Source: Oceanobacter mangrovi (GTDB lineage Bacteria > Pseudomonadota > Gammaproteobacteria > Pseudomonadales > Oceanobacteraceae). Taken from it: 64,000 nucleotides of DNA. Positions 1 through 7,635 of the stretch are shown in pieces; the stretch's first letter is position 1; every line of letters starts with the position of its first letter. The stretch spans positions 248,001 to 312,000 of the forward strand of contig NZ_JAHXZR010000003.1 in NCBI RefSeq assembly GCF_019740315.1, written 5' to 3'. The translations under genes were made by a program, and so were the position numbers. The notes under the pieces are model-generated. The model was not told the origin of the DNA, searched no databases, and was given only the letters and a program-made list of their open reading frames with translations.

Positions 1-695
1 AAGCAAAAGATTTCAGGGATGAAGGCATCCCAATTATTTTTCTCAGACACGTAAAAGAAGAGGGATTCAATCAAAACAAGCCCAACTACATGGATGAAAA
101 TGTTTGGGCAGATTTGCATCAAGAGTACACAATACATGGCGGCGAGCTATTGATTACAAAGCTAGGAGATCCGCCTGGAGAGTGCTGTGAATATCCTGAG
201 GGTAATGGGGCTGCAATGGTCACTCCCGATGTGTTGAAAATGGCAGTTGACGAAGTAGTTGCTGATAAAACTTATCTGAAACACTTTTTCAACTCTCCCG
301 AAAGTAAACGATTAGTATCCGATGCTGCTTTTGGGGCAACCCGATTGCGAATCGATATTTCTTTATTTAAAAGATTTCCGATACCACTCCCCCCCATCCC
401 CGAACAACAAGAAATCGTCCGCCGCGTGGAGCAGCTCTTTGCCTACGCTGATTCCATCGAACGACAGGTCGAGGCGGCGCAGCAGTGGGTGAGTCAGTTA
501 ACCCAGTCTATTCTGGCGAAGGCGTTTCGGGGTGAGTTGACCGCCGACTGGCGGGCGGCGAATCCTGAGTTGATCAGCGGTGAGAACTCGGCGGAGGCCC
601 TCCTGGCGCGGATCAAACAGGAACGCGAGTCACAAGCGCCGAAAAAACGCGGCTCTGGTAAAACAGGCGGGCGTAAAGAGAAAGCCGAGGCCTGA
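1..695 (+). CDS. hsdS: Type I restriction-modification specificity subunit HsdS, 3' end only
   Basis: The frame is open from base 3 through the left edge, so the gene begins outside the window; about 230 C-terminal residues are visible. HsdS chooses the DNA target for the HsdR/HsdM complex through two target-recognition domains. The visible part shows the second recognition domain ending in the family's typical run IPLPPIPEQQEIVRRVEQLF, followed by the long conserved helix (about residues 135-175 of the visible part) and the late motif AFRGELTADWR. A Lys/Gly-rich tail ends the protein. The neighbours downstream are a nuclease-like gene and an mrr-type gene, so this is the end of a restriction island; hsdM and hsdR should lie to the left. 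Family call is firm; target sequence cannot be told. Confidence 0.9.
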   Translation, partial: AKDFRDEGIPIIFLRHVKEEGFNQNKPNYMDENVWADLHQEYTIHGGELLITKLGDPPGECCEYPEGNGAAMVTPDVLKMAVDEVVADKTYLKHFFNSPESKRLVSDAAFGATRLRIDISLFKRFPIPLPPIPEQQEIVRRVEQLFAYADSIERQVEAAQQWVSQLTQSILAKAFRGELTADWRAANPELISGENSAEALLARIKQERESQAPKKRGSGKTGGRKEKAEA

Positions 696-698
696 TAA

Positions 699-730
699 CC
701 TCGTTCCCACGCTCCGCGTAGGAATGTAAC
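699..730. repeat. Dispersed palindromic element, CTCGTTCCCACGCTC family
   Basis: Just after the hsdS stop lies a degraded copy of an intergenic palindromic repeat whose left arm is CTCGTTCCCACGCTCCGCGT. Related stretches occur at 4150-4178, 30571-30600 and 32938-32970. All are in gene-free DNA. Such elements are common between genes in gammaproteobacteria; their role here is unknown. Confidence 0.5.
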
Positions 731-801
731 AGCTCCAGCTCTGGGCTCCACGCATGCGTGTTCGAGCCCGTAACAGACATCTGACAAAGACAAGGAAGAC
801 C

Positions 802-1494
802 ATGAGTACATACGACGCATTTACCATCAGTGGCTATCACGTGAAATCCCGTCAGGGCATGGACCACTGGAGCGCCATTCTGGAAGAATGGATTTTGACT
901 ATCGAGCGTTATAGCCGTTTGTGCGAAGGCCGGGAGGCGCCATTTGTGTTTACTGAAGTCGCCAATGTGGGTTTGCTGGCCGCTGCAGTATGGCGCAGTG
1001 GTGGTATCGCCACCCAGGAGTATGTTGCGACCAAAGGCGTGAAGCACCGCCCTAAGTGGACTGGTCGTGTTGACCTATGGCTGTACAGCAATGGCAAGGA
1101 GCAAATACTTGAGGCCAAGCTGAATAACCTGCCGGTTGAACACAATCAGGACGTGTCCGGGTTTGTTGAAGAAAAACTGGGCATCGCGCTGGAAGATGCC
1201 CGTCAGTCCAAAAGCACCATGGATGTGGATAGTCTGGGGACGCTGTTTATTGTGCCATCGATCACGTTGAACCAGGTCAAAAGGCTTGATGATTCTGACG
1301 AAGAATATGTTTACCACCAACGATTGGAGGAATATATCGATGCCATTCTGGATACCAACAATTATCAGGCTGCGGCCTGGTGTTTCCCCAAAGAAATGCG
1401 CTACACCCCGGATGAAGAAGGTTTTGAAGAGGGTATCAAGGGTGACGGCAAGGTTTACCCTGGTGTTGTGCTGTTGTTGAAGAAATATCGTTAA
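802..1494 (+). CDS. Hypothetical protein with PD-(D/E)XK-like nuclease signature, in restriction island
   Basis: A 230-residue soluble protein of no family I can name. The ATG at 802 is preferred over an upstream start at 754 because AAGGAAG lies 6-10 bases before it. The middle of the protein has the spacing of a PD-(D/E)XK core: Glu52 in an N-terminal helix, then GRVDLW with Asp91, then a beta-strand ending ILEAK with Glu104 and Lys106. No membrane segment or signal peptide is seen. It sits between hsdS and an Mrr-type endonuclease gene on the same strand, 37 bases before the latter, which suggests a DNA-defence role. The nuclease reading is inference from the motif alone; the protein could also be an inactive partner. 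Confidence 0.6.
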   Translation: MSTYDAFTISGYHVKSRQGMDHWSAILEEWILTIERYSRLCEGREAPFVFTEVANVGLLAAAVWRSGGIATQEYVATKGVKHRPKWTGRVDLWLYSNGKEQILEAKLNNLPVEHNQDVSGFVEEKLGIALEDARQSKSTMDVDSLGTLFIVPSITLNQVKRLDDSDEEYVYHQRLEEYIDAILDTNNYQAAAWCFPKEMRYTPDEEGFEEGIKGDGKVYPGVVLLLKKYR

Positions 1495-1531
1495 AACCTG
1501 TTCCGGCTTATTCAGATTAAGGACCGATACT

Positions 1532-2497
1532 GTGAGCTACACCCACCTGCCGAAATTCGATGATCTGTTTGTTCCGATTCTTGACTACCTGAATCAGTAT
1601 GCGGAGCAGGCTTTTCAGTGGCGCAAGCTGGAACGTCCTATAGCCGATCACTTCAACCTGACCGAAGAAGATCTGGCGCTGGAATATGCGTCCGGTAACG
1701 GCACCGTGTTTCTTGATCGTTTGTCGTGGAGCATCAGTTTTCTGGTGAACGCGGGTTTGGTGCAGCGCCCCAAACGAGGCGTTTGCCAAATCACAGCGAA
1801 AGGCCAGGAACTGATTGAAACGCCGCAGCAGATCGACGGTTATATGAAGGATTTTCGGCGCGAATATCAAAAGCAACGGCATCAGCAGATGGCTGATACC
1901 AGCTCGGAGAAAACTGCTGTTGCGCCTGTTACGGAAGCTATCGCGGAGTCGGATGCGACTCCGAGCGAGCAGCTCAACAACGCTTACGAGGCGATCCGCT
2001 CCACGGTGTGTGAGCAGATTCTGGATACGATTCTGAGCAAGTCGCCCTACGAGTTTGAAAAACTGGTGGTCAGCCTGCTCGACCGCATGGGTTACGGCGG
2101 TAAGGTTGCCGACGCAGCTCAGGTAACCAAAGCCTCTGGTGACGGCGGTATCGACGGCATCATCAAGGAAGATGTATTAGGCCTGGGCCGTATTCATCTG
2201 CAAGCCAAACGGTATAAACGTGACAATGGCATCGGCCGCGAAGACATTCAGAAGTTTGTTGGCGCGCTGGCGGTTGCCCAATCCCAGAAAGGCGTATTTA
2301 TCACCACTTCGTATTTCACCAAAGAAGCCCGAAACTACGTTGCCAATCTCAACGGTATCACGACCATCGTGCTGATTGATGGCGAACAACTGGCTGGCTT
2401 CATCTACGACTACGGCCTTGGGATGCAGGAAGAACGGGCATTGGTAGTAAAGAAAATGGATGCAGATTACTGGGACGATATGCTGGATTCAGACTGA
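1532..2497 (+). CDS. mrr: Mrr-type restriction endonuclease
   Basis: A 321-residue protein with the two-part build of Mrr enzymes, which cut methylated DNA (type IV restriction). Residues 1-105 form the winged-helix Mrr_N region. A polar linker follows, and residues 170-300 form the Mrr catalytic PD-(D/E)XK domain: Glu176 in FEKLVV, Asp208 in GDGGIDG and the Gln224-Ala-Lys226 motif in HLQAKRY, all in order and intact. The start is a GTG at 1532; the sequence MSYTHLPKFDDLFVPIL from there aligns with the usual Mrr N terminus. It follows the nuclease-like gene closely and is probably co-transcribed with it. A type IV enzyme beside a type I system implies that the local HsdM methylation pattern is not its target. 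Confidence 0.9.
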   Translation: MSYTHLPKFDDLFVPILDYLNQYAEQAFQWRKLERPIADHFNLTEEDLALEYASGNGTVFLDRLSWSISFLVNAGLVQRPKRGVCQITAKGQELIETPQQIDGYMKDFRREYQKQRHQQMADTSSEKTAVAPVTEAIAESDATPSEQLNNAYEAIRSTVCEQILDTILSKSPYEFEKLVVSLLDRMGYGGKVADAAQVTKASGDGGIDGIIKEDVLGLGRIHLQAKRYKRDNGIGREDIQKFVGALAVAQSQKGVFITTSYFTKEARNYVANLNGITTIVLIDGEQLAGFIYDYGLGMQEERALVVKKMDADYWDDMLDSD

Positions 2498-2645
2498 TAT
2501 TTCAAAACATGATGATATTCACATCACTAGAAACTCATGTCTGCCTGATATGAAGATTCTCTCAAACCGGAAAGGCTGATTTGGATTCGTAAGTGGTATT
2601 TCATTCCAATACGGTGGACGAAATTATTGGAACAAAGGAAAGGTT

Positions 2646-2879
2646 ATGTCTCAGCAGGAAGATATTCGTTCGGTTATTAATGGTATTTACGATGTAGCAG
2701 GTATTAAATATCAGTATTCTGGCCTTGTTACGGAAAAAACGGCAGCAGTTGTCGGAGATATTGTTGAAAATATTCGCTCCTGTAGCAGTTCTATGAGCTG
2801 GGTTCCCAGGCCAACGGGTGGCAAGGCCACAATCAGCTGGGTAATCAGAAATTTGGGGGGAGTTTTATCAGGGAGCTAA
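2646..2879 (+). CDS. Small hypothetical protein (77 aa)
   Basis: An open frame with a plausible ribosome site (GGAAAGG, 2636-2642, just before the ATG). The product has no motif I recognise; it carries VINGIYDVAGIKY and ends in a Gly/Ser-rich tail that looks abruptly cut, so it may be a truncated gene. It lies between the restriction island and a lipoprotein gene, in a stretch with other decayed sequence. Coding status is uncertain. Confidence 0.4.
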   Translation: MSQQEDIRSVINGIYDVAGIKYQYSGLVTEKTAAVVGDIVENIRSCSSSMSWVPRPTGGKATISWVIRNLGGVLSGS

Positions 2880-2961
2880 AGGATCGGAAGGTTTCTCTCA
2901 CTTGTTCAAAAGCAGTGCTATTGAAGAAAAAAACCGATCTGGAGCTTTCTCGTTTCGGCTT

Positions 2962-3495
2962 ATGAATATATTTCCTTTGGCTCTGATCACTGCGCTGCTG
3001 ATCACGGGGTGTAGTTCTATATCCAAGTCCTCTGATGCCGGTTTATTGGTGATTGATCCTTTCACCATTGAATTGGAGCAGGGGGAAACTGTGGAAATTT
3101 TCAGCTTCACTGGTGATGATGCTGGCGCCAATGTATTGATTGGGAAAGACACAGACAGTGGCTTTCTGCTGAGCAAGAATACCCTGACGTCGTTGTTTCA
3201 CGGCGGGCCTGAACGGTTGGGAATTGGAGTGGATGTATTTCTGAGCCGGTTGGCCGATGCTGGTATTTCTTCTGCTGATTTGACTATTTATCGTCAGGCA
3301 TTGGGTATTTCCGTTGGTACCAGAACGCGCTTGTTACATGTTGATGATTGGCTTTTTCTGGTCATTGATGCAGACACATCCCCGGTGGCTTATGGGGTAA
3401 ATCCAGCCAGTCAGATGGGGTTTGAAATATTCCACGGTAACGGATTTGAGTCGCTGCTGATGTTTGTGTCTGCTTTGAAAATCCGCGTCTCCTGA
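2962..3495 (+). CDS. Putative lipoprotein of unknown function
   Basis: A 177-residue protein starting at the ATG at 2962, which places a lipoprotein signal peptide at the N terminus: MNIFPLALITALLITGC with lipobox residues ITGC and the acylated Cys17. A start at 2902 would bury the signal behind 20 charged residues, so it is less likely. The mature part has no motif I can assign; it is rich in short beta-like stretches and mentions no catalytic signature. The last 149 bases of the locus (3375-3523, coding end plus trailing bases) are repeated at 4273-4421 in a decayed copy, showing a past local duplication. Confidence 0.6.
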   Translation: MNIFPLALITALLITGCSSISKSSDAGLLVIDPFTIELEQGETVEIFSFTGDDAGANVLIGKDTDSGFLLSKNTLTSLFHGGPERLGIGVDVFLSRLADAGISSADLTIYRQALGISVGTRTRLLHVDDWLFLVIDADTSPVAYGVNPASQMGFEIFHGNGFESLLMFVSALKIRVS

Positions 3496-3523
3496 GGCCT
3501 TACTCCACCAAGGCTGCGTTCCT
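3375..3523 (+). repeat. Direct repeat, copy 1 (3' end of lipoprotein gene)
   Basis: Bases 3375-3523 cover the last ~40 codons of the lipoprotein gene and about 28 bases after its stop. They recur with roughly 90% identity at 4273-4421, on the same strand, 898 bases downstream. Confidence 0.85.
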
Positions 3524-3616
3524 TTCCTATCCTGGCGGGGGGAACTACCGCTGAAGCTTATGCTATTGGCTAAGATGAAAAGGGTGCTGCGACCATTTTA
3601 AATAAATCCATTTCCT

Positions 3617-3979
3617 CTAATGGTGCCTTGCTCCACCGATAAATATCGCGCCAAAAATCATATAAAGAAATCCGATTACCATCCAGTACGACAGGATAAA
3701 ATCAAAAATAGATGCACACTTTTTTATATCGATATTTCCATAATGGTCTTTGACCCATGGGTGATTCTTGTTGTAAATAGGAACAGTGACGGCCAGAGCG
3801 AAAAATATTGATCTTAAAAATTTGCCATATAGGCCAGTCATTATGTCAGGCGGCTGGAATTTTTCTTCAGCCGCTTTTTTTACTTTTTTCCCAAGTGTGA
3901 AGCCCAAAATGATAGGGGCTACTATTACACCAAAAGCTGCAAGGAGGAAGGCGATAGCTTGCCATGTATCTTGGCTCAT
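3617..3979 (-). CDS. Small inner-membrane protein, unknown function
   Basis: A 120-residue product read on the minus strand. A strong ribosome site, AAGGAGGA, lies just before the ATG at 3979, which supports real coding. It has three hydrophobic stretches: residues about 7-28 (AFLLAAFGVIVAPIILGFTLG), 55-68 (SIFFALAVTVPIY) and 93-115 (LSYWMVIGFLYMIFGAIFIGG), with a Lys-rich loop after the first. No family is recognised. It points away from the lipoprotein gene and is transcribed alone. Confidence 0.65.
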   Translation of the reverse strand: MSQDTWQAIAFLLAAFGVIVAPIILGFTLGKKVKKAAEEKFQPPDIMTGLYGKFLRSIFFALAVTVPIYNKNHPWVKDHYGNIDIKKCASIFDFILSYWMVIGFLYMIFGAIFIGGARHH

Positions 3980-4679
3980 AAGTCCTCCTTGTTTTTAATG
4001 GATAATATTATATTTAATTATGTTGCATCCTTGGGTTGGTTCTCAAATTCAAGCGCGCATCATAAATGTCATACCCTTAAATCAACTTTCTGTAGGAATA
4101 TGTGAGCAATTTGGCGAAATTAAAATCGTCACCCAACTTTGCTCTTAATGACGCTCCGCGTTTGGTGAGTAGGAATGTCAACGTTAAAGATTAATATTTA
4201 TCAGATCTCGTATACGCGTTCCTGAAGCTGTGAAGTTATTCGATGATATTCTGCTATCGAGGATTTATATAGCACATCCCCGGTGGCTTATGGGGTAAAT
4301 CCAGCCAGTCAGATGGGGTTTGAAATATTCCACGGTGACGGATTTGAGTCGCTGCTGATGTTTGTGTCTGTTTTGAAAATCCGTGCCTCCTTAGGCCATA
4401 CGCCACTAAGGCAGCGTTCCTCCTGGTGCTGGTGAGGGACGCTGGCGCTGGCTTTGCTGTTACTCCGTCGCTCACTGAGGGTTTCTCCTCTCATCCCTCT
4501 CAAGCCGCCACTACCAATTCAACCCGCCGAAGCCGCCAATTCGCTTCCAGATTCTCCGCTGTCGTTTTTGGTAACTTCCAAAAATCCCCTCATCCATAGA
4601 CTGATCTGTATACCGAACCCTTGGGTTTTTCCGTTTTTGCCCTTGGGTTCGTTCCCAATTTTTGAAGCGAGACAAGATC
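3980..4679. other. Gene-poor stretch with decayed repeat copy
   Basis: No convincing gene in 700 bases. It holds a partial palindromic element (ACGCTCCGCG, 4150-4178), the decayed lipoprotein fragment (4273-4421) and, just before the next gene, two direct copies of CCCTTGGGTT (4618 and 4640 regions). A promoter for the dimethylglycine locus is expected near 4560-4660, but I cannot pick one out. Confidence 0.5.
4273..4421 (+). pseudogene. Decayed 3' fragment of the upstream lipoprotein gene
   Basis: This is copy 2 of the repeat at 3375-3523. The reading frame of the last ~40 codons is kept (SQMGFEIFHGDGFESLLMF), but the 5' part of the gene is absent and the original TGA stop has become TTA, so the fragment runs on into non-coding sequence. 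It is a remnant of a tandem duplication or of recombination between copies. Confidence 0.8.
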
Positions 4680-5258
4680 ATGAGCTACCACGCCCCCGAG
4701 ATGCCGATCCAGGTGGATGATGAAACTGGCGTTTGGACTACCGACGCTCTGCCGATGCTGTATGTGCCGCGTCACTTCTTTGTGAACAACCACATGGCGA
4801 TCGAGAACGAGCTGGGTGCGGAGAAGTATGCCGAGATCCTTTATCGCGCTGGTTACAAGTCCGCCTGGTACTGGTGTGAGAAGGAAGCCGAGTGTCACGG
4901 TCTGTCTGGCGATGACGTTTTTCATCATTACATGAAGCGTATTTCCCAGCGTGGTTGGGGTTTGTTCATTACTGAAGAGCTGGATATTGAAGCCGGTGTT
5001 GCCAAAGTACGTCTGGAAAACTCTTCCTTCGTTTACCAGTACGGCAAGGTGAATCGCATGGTCGATTACATGTTCACTGGCTGGTTCTCTGGTGCCATTG
5101 ATCAGATTGCCAAGGCTCAGGGCTTCGCCACTCGCACGCTGACTGCACAAACCCAGTGTGCCGCCCAGGAAGGTTGTGACGTCGGTTATTTCGAAGTGAA
5201 GCCGGTTGTGACTGAAGCAGATGCCGCGCTGTGGGAATCTCTGCAGCCAGGTTTCTGA
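4680..5258 (+). CDS. V4R-like (DUF5943-type) protein of the dimethylglycine locus
   Basis: A 192-residue soluble protein. Its C-terminal half has the look of the V4R (4-vinyl-reductase, small-ligand/hydrocarbon binding) fold, ending with a Cys-containing segment TQCAAQEGCDVGYFEVKP, the part that holds conserved Cys in that family. The ATG at 4680 is preferred to a TTG at 4662. A gene of this kind precedes dgcA in Pseudomonas glycine-betaine loci (established knowledge, from memory), and the same order is seen here, 292 bases upstream of dgcA with palindromic repeats between. Its biochemical role is not known to me; a helper of the demethylase or a ligand sensor is possible. Confidence 0.7.
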   Translation: MSYHAPEMPIQVDDETGVWTTDALPMLYVPRHFFVNNHMAIENELGAEKYAEILYRAGYKSAWYWCEKEAECHGLSGDDVFHHYMKRISQRGWGLFITEELDIEAGVAKVRLENSSFVYQYGKVNRMVDYMFTGWFSGAIDQIAKAQGFATRTLTAQTQCAAQEGCDVGYFEVKPVVTEADAALWESLQPGF

Positions 5259-5304
5259 TTGTGAATCGGGGTTCTGGTCTGCCTGGCAGCCGGAATCTCC
5301 ACTG

Positions 5305-5460
5305 GTAGGTTGGGCCCTGCCCAACAGCTGATGGGCAAAGCCCATCCTACGGGTTGATGGATACACAAGCGCAGGTCAGTCAAGTCCATCCTGCGGTTTG
5401 ATGAATAGACAGATGTAGGTTGGGCCATGCCCAACAAGAGATGGGCGAGGCCCATCCTAC
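5305..5460. repeat. Two full and one degraded copy of the GTAGGTTGGGC element
   Basis: Copies at 5305-5350 and 5415-5460, with a degraded one near 5371-5396 between them; period 110 bases. Each full copy holds two short hairpins, GTTGGGC/GCCCAAC and GATGGGC/GCCCATC, and ends CATCCTAC. The same element recurs in inverted order at 44734-44783 and again at 61103-61161. Located between the V4R-like gene and dgcA, it could modulate mRNA decay or termination between them. Confidence 0.8.
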
Positions 5461-5550
5461 GGTCTCCGGTTCACTGAACAATAGCCGGAGCAAAGAATTT
5501 TCCAACCCCGCTCAACCGTGATGGCGGGGATTAGTGAGAGAGCCGAACTC

Positions 5551-7614
5551 ATGTCCCAGTTTGATATTTTGTTCCAGCCGCTGAACATCAATAAGCTGAC
5601 CATTCGTAACCGTATCGTCAGTACTGCTCACGCTGAGGTGTATGCCACCGATGGCGGTATGACCACTGACCGTTATGTGAAGTACTACGAAGAAAAAGCC
5701 AAGGGTGGTGCGGGCCTGTGTATTTGTGGTGGTTCTTCGGTGGTGTCCATCGACAGCCCGCAGAGCTGGTGGAGTTCGGTGAACCTGTCTACCGACCGTA
5801 TCATTCCTCACTTCCAGAATCTGGCTGATGCCGTCCACAAGCATGGCGGCAAGATCATGATCCAGATTTCCCACATGGGTCGTCGTTCCCGTTGGGACGG
5901 TGAAAACTGGCCGAACCTGATGTCTCCTTCCGGTATCCGTGAGCCGGTTCACCGCGCGACCTGTAAAACCATCGAAGTGGAAGAAATCTGGCGTGTGATT
6001 GGCGATTTCGCCAAGGCTGCTGTGCGTGCCAAAGAAGGCGGTCTGGACGGTGTGGAACTGTCTGCCGTGCACCAGCACATGATTGACCAGTTCTGGTCGC
6101 CACGGGTGAACAAGCGTACTGATGAATGGGGCGGTACTTTCGAAGGCCGTATGAAGTTCGGTATCGAAGTGCTGAAAGCCGTGCGTGAAGCGGTTGGCCC
6201 TGACTTTGTTGTCGGCATGCGTATCTCCGGTGACGAGTTCCACCCGGACGGTTTGAACCACGAAGACATGAAGAAAATCGCCGCGTATTACGATGCCACT
6301 GGCATGGTGGATTATTTCGGCGTGGTTGGCTCCGGTTGTGATACTCACAACACGCTGGCTAACGTTATTCCAAACATGAGCTACCCACCTGAGCCATTCC
6401 TGCATCTGGCTGCTGGTATCAAGGAAGTGGTGTCTGTGCCGGTTATCCACGCCCAGAACATCAAGGATCCAAACCAGGCCAAGCGTATTCTGGAAGAAGG
6501 CTACGTGGACTTCGTCGGTATGACCCGTGCTCATATCGCTGACCCGCACTTCATCGCCAAGATCAAGATGGATCAGGTTGACCAGATTCGTCAGTGCGTC
6601 GGTGCCAACTACTGTATCGACCGTCAGTACATGGGTCTGGACGTGTTGTGTATCCAGAACGCCGCGACTTCCCGCGAATACATGGGTCTGCCGCACATCA
6701 TCGAAAAAACCACCGGTCCAATCCGTAACGTGGTGGTGATTGGCGGTGGTCCTGGTGGTATGGAAGCAGCTCGTGTGGCTGCCGAGCGTGGCCATAAGGT
6801 GACGCTGGTTGAGAAAGCCGACGAACTGGGTGGTCAGGTGACTATCGCTGCCAAGGCACCTCAACGTGACCAGATGGCGGGTATCACTCGCTGGTTGGCG
6901 ATGGAACTGGATCGCCTGGGTGTGGATGTGCGTCTGGGTACTGCAGCCAACGCCGATATGGTTCGTGATCTGAAGCCAGACGTTTGTATTCTGGCGACTG
7001 GCGGCCGTCCATTCCTGGAGCAGAACCCGCACTGGGGTGCTGAGGAAGGTCTGGTGGTATCGACCTGGGACATCCTCAACGGCACCGTTGAGCCAGGCAA
7101 AAACGTACTGATCTACGACACCATCTGTGAATTCTCCGGTATGTCTGCAGCCGATTACCTGCTGTCGAAAGGCTCGCTGGTTGAACTGGTGACTGACGAT
7201 ATCAAACCGGGTGTTGGCATCGGTGGTACTACCTTCCCGACTTACTACCGTTCCCTGTACGAGAAAGAAGTCATCATGACTTCCGACCTGATGCTGGAGA
7301 AGGTGTACAAGGAAGGCGACAAGCTGGTCGCTGTGCTGGAAAACGAATACACAGGTCAGCAGGAAGAGCGTGTAGTTGACCAGATCGTGGTGGAAAACGG
7401 CACTCGTCCAAACGAAGCGCTGTACTACGAGCTGAAGGCTGAATCTCGCAACAAGGGTCAGATCGACGTTGAAACCCTGTTCGATATCAAGCCGCAACCT
7501 GTCCTGGCTGAAAGTGGTGAAGGCATGATCCTGTGGCGTCTGGGTGACTGTGTGTCCCAGCGTAACACCCATGCTGCCATCTACGACGCCCTGCGTCTGT
7601 GCATGCACCTGTAA
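5551..7614 (+). CDS. dgcA: Dimethylglycine demethylase subunit DgcA
   Basis: A 687-residue member of the trimethylamine-dehydrogenase/NADH:flavin oxidoreductase family. Residues 1-380 form the old-yellow-enzyme TIM barrel that binds FMN (LTIRNRIVSTAHAE near residue 17, HMGRRSRW near 110, WGGTFEGRMKF). An iron-sulfur segment follows with Cys349, Cys356 and Cys368. The C-terminal part has a dinucleotide fold (VVVIGGGPGGMEAARVAAERG, about 395-415). With DgcB and ETF it oxidises N,N-dimethylglycine to sarcosine in glycine-betaine breakdown. The ATG at 5551 gives a length typical of the family; in-frame starts at 5518 and 5521 would add a non-conserved extension. The next gene starts 21 bases after its stop. 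One of the usual four cluster cysteines appears to be alanine here. Confidence 0.9.
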   Translation: MSQFDILFQPLNINKLTIRNRIVSTAHAEVYATDGGMTTDRYVKYYEEKAKGGAGLCICGGSSVVSIDSPQSWWSSVNLSTDRIIPHFQNLADAVHKHGGKIMIQISHMGRRSRWDGENWPNLMSPSGIREPVHRATCKTIEVEEIWRVIGDFAKAAVRAKEGGLDGVELSAVHQHMIDQFWSPRVNKRTDEWGGTFEGRMKFGIEVLKAVREAVGPDFVVGMRISGDEFHPDGLNHEDMKKIAAYYDATGMVDYFGVVGSGCDTHNTLANVIPNMSYPPEPFLHLAAGIKEVVSVPVIHAQNIKDPNQAKRILEEGYVDFVGMTRAHIADPHFIAKIKMDQVDQIRQCVGANYCIDRQYMGLDVLCIQNAATSREYMGLPHIIEKTTGPIRNVVVIGGGPGGMEAARVAAERGHKVTLVEKADELGGQVTIAAKAPQRDQMAGITRWLAMELDRLGVDVRLGTAANADMVRDLKPDVCILATGGRPFLEQNPHWGAEEGLVVSTWDILNGTVEPGKNVLIYDTICEFSGMSAADYLLSKGSLVELVTDDIKPGVGIGGTTFPTYYRSLYEKEVIMTSDLMLEKVYKEGDKLVAVLENEYTGQQEERVVDQIVVENGTRPNEALYYELKAESRNKGQIDVETLFDIKPQPVLAESGEGMILWRLGDCVSQRNTHAAIYDALRLCMHL

Positions 7615-7635
7615 TCTAGCCGCGAGGATCCCAGG

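Noticed and set aside
5512-7608. Full-length 698-codon open frame antisense to dgcA
   Set aside because: It mirrors the dgcA frame exactly, is rich in His/Thr/Val without any domain pattern, and has no ribosome site. It arises from codon use of the real gene.
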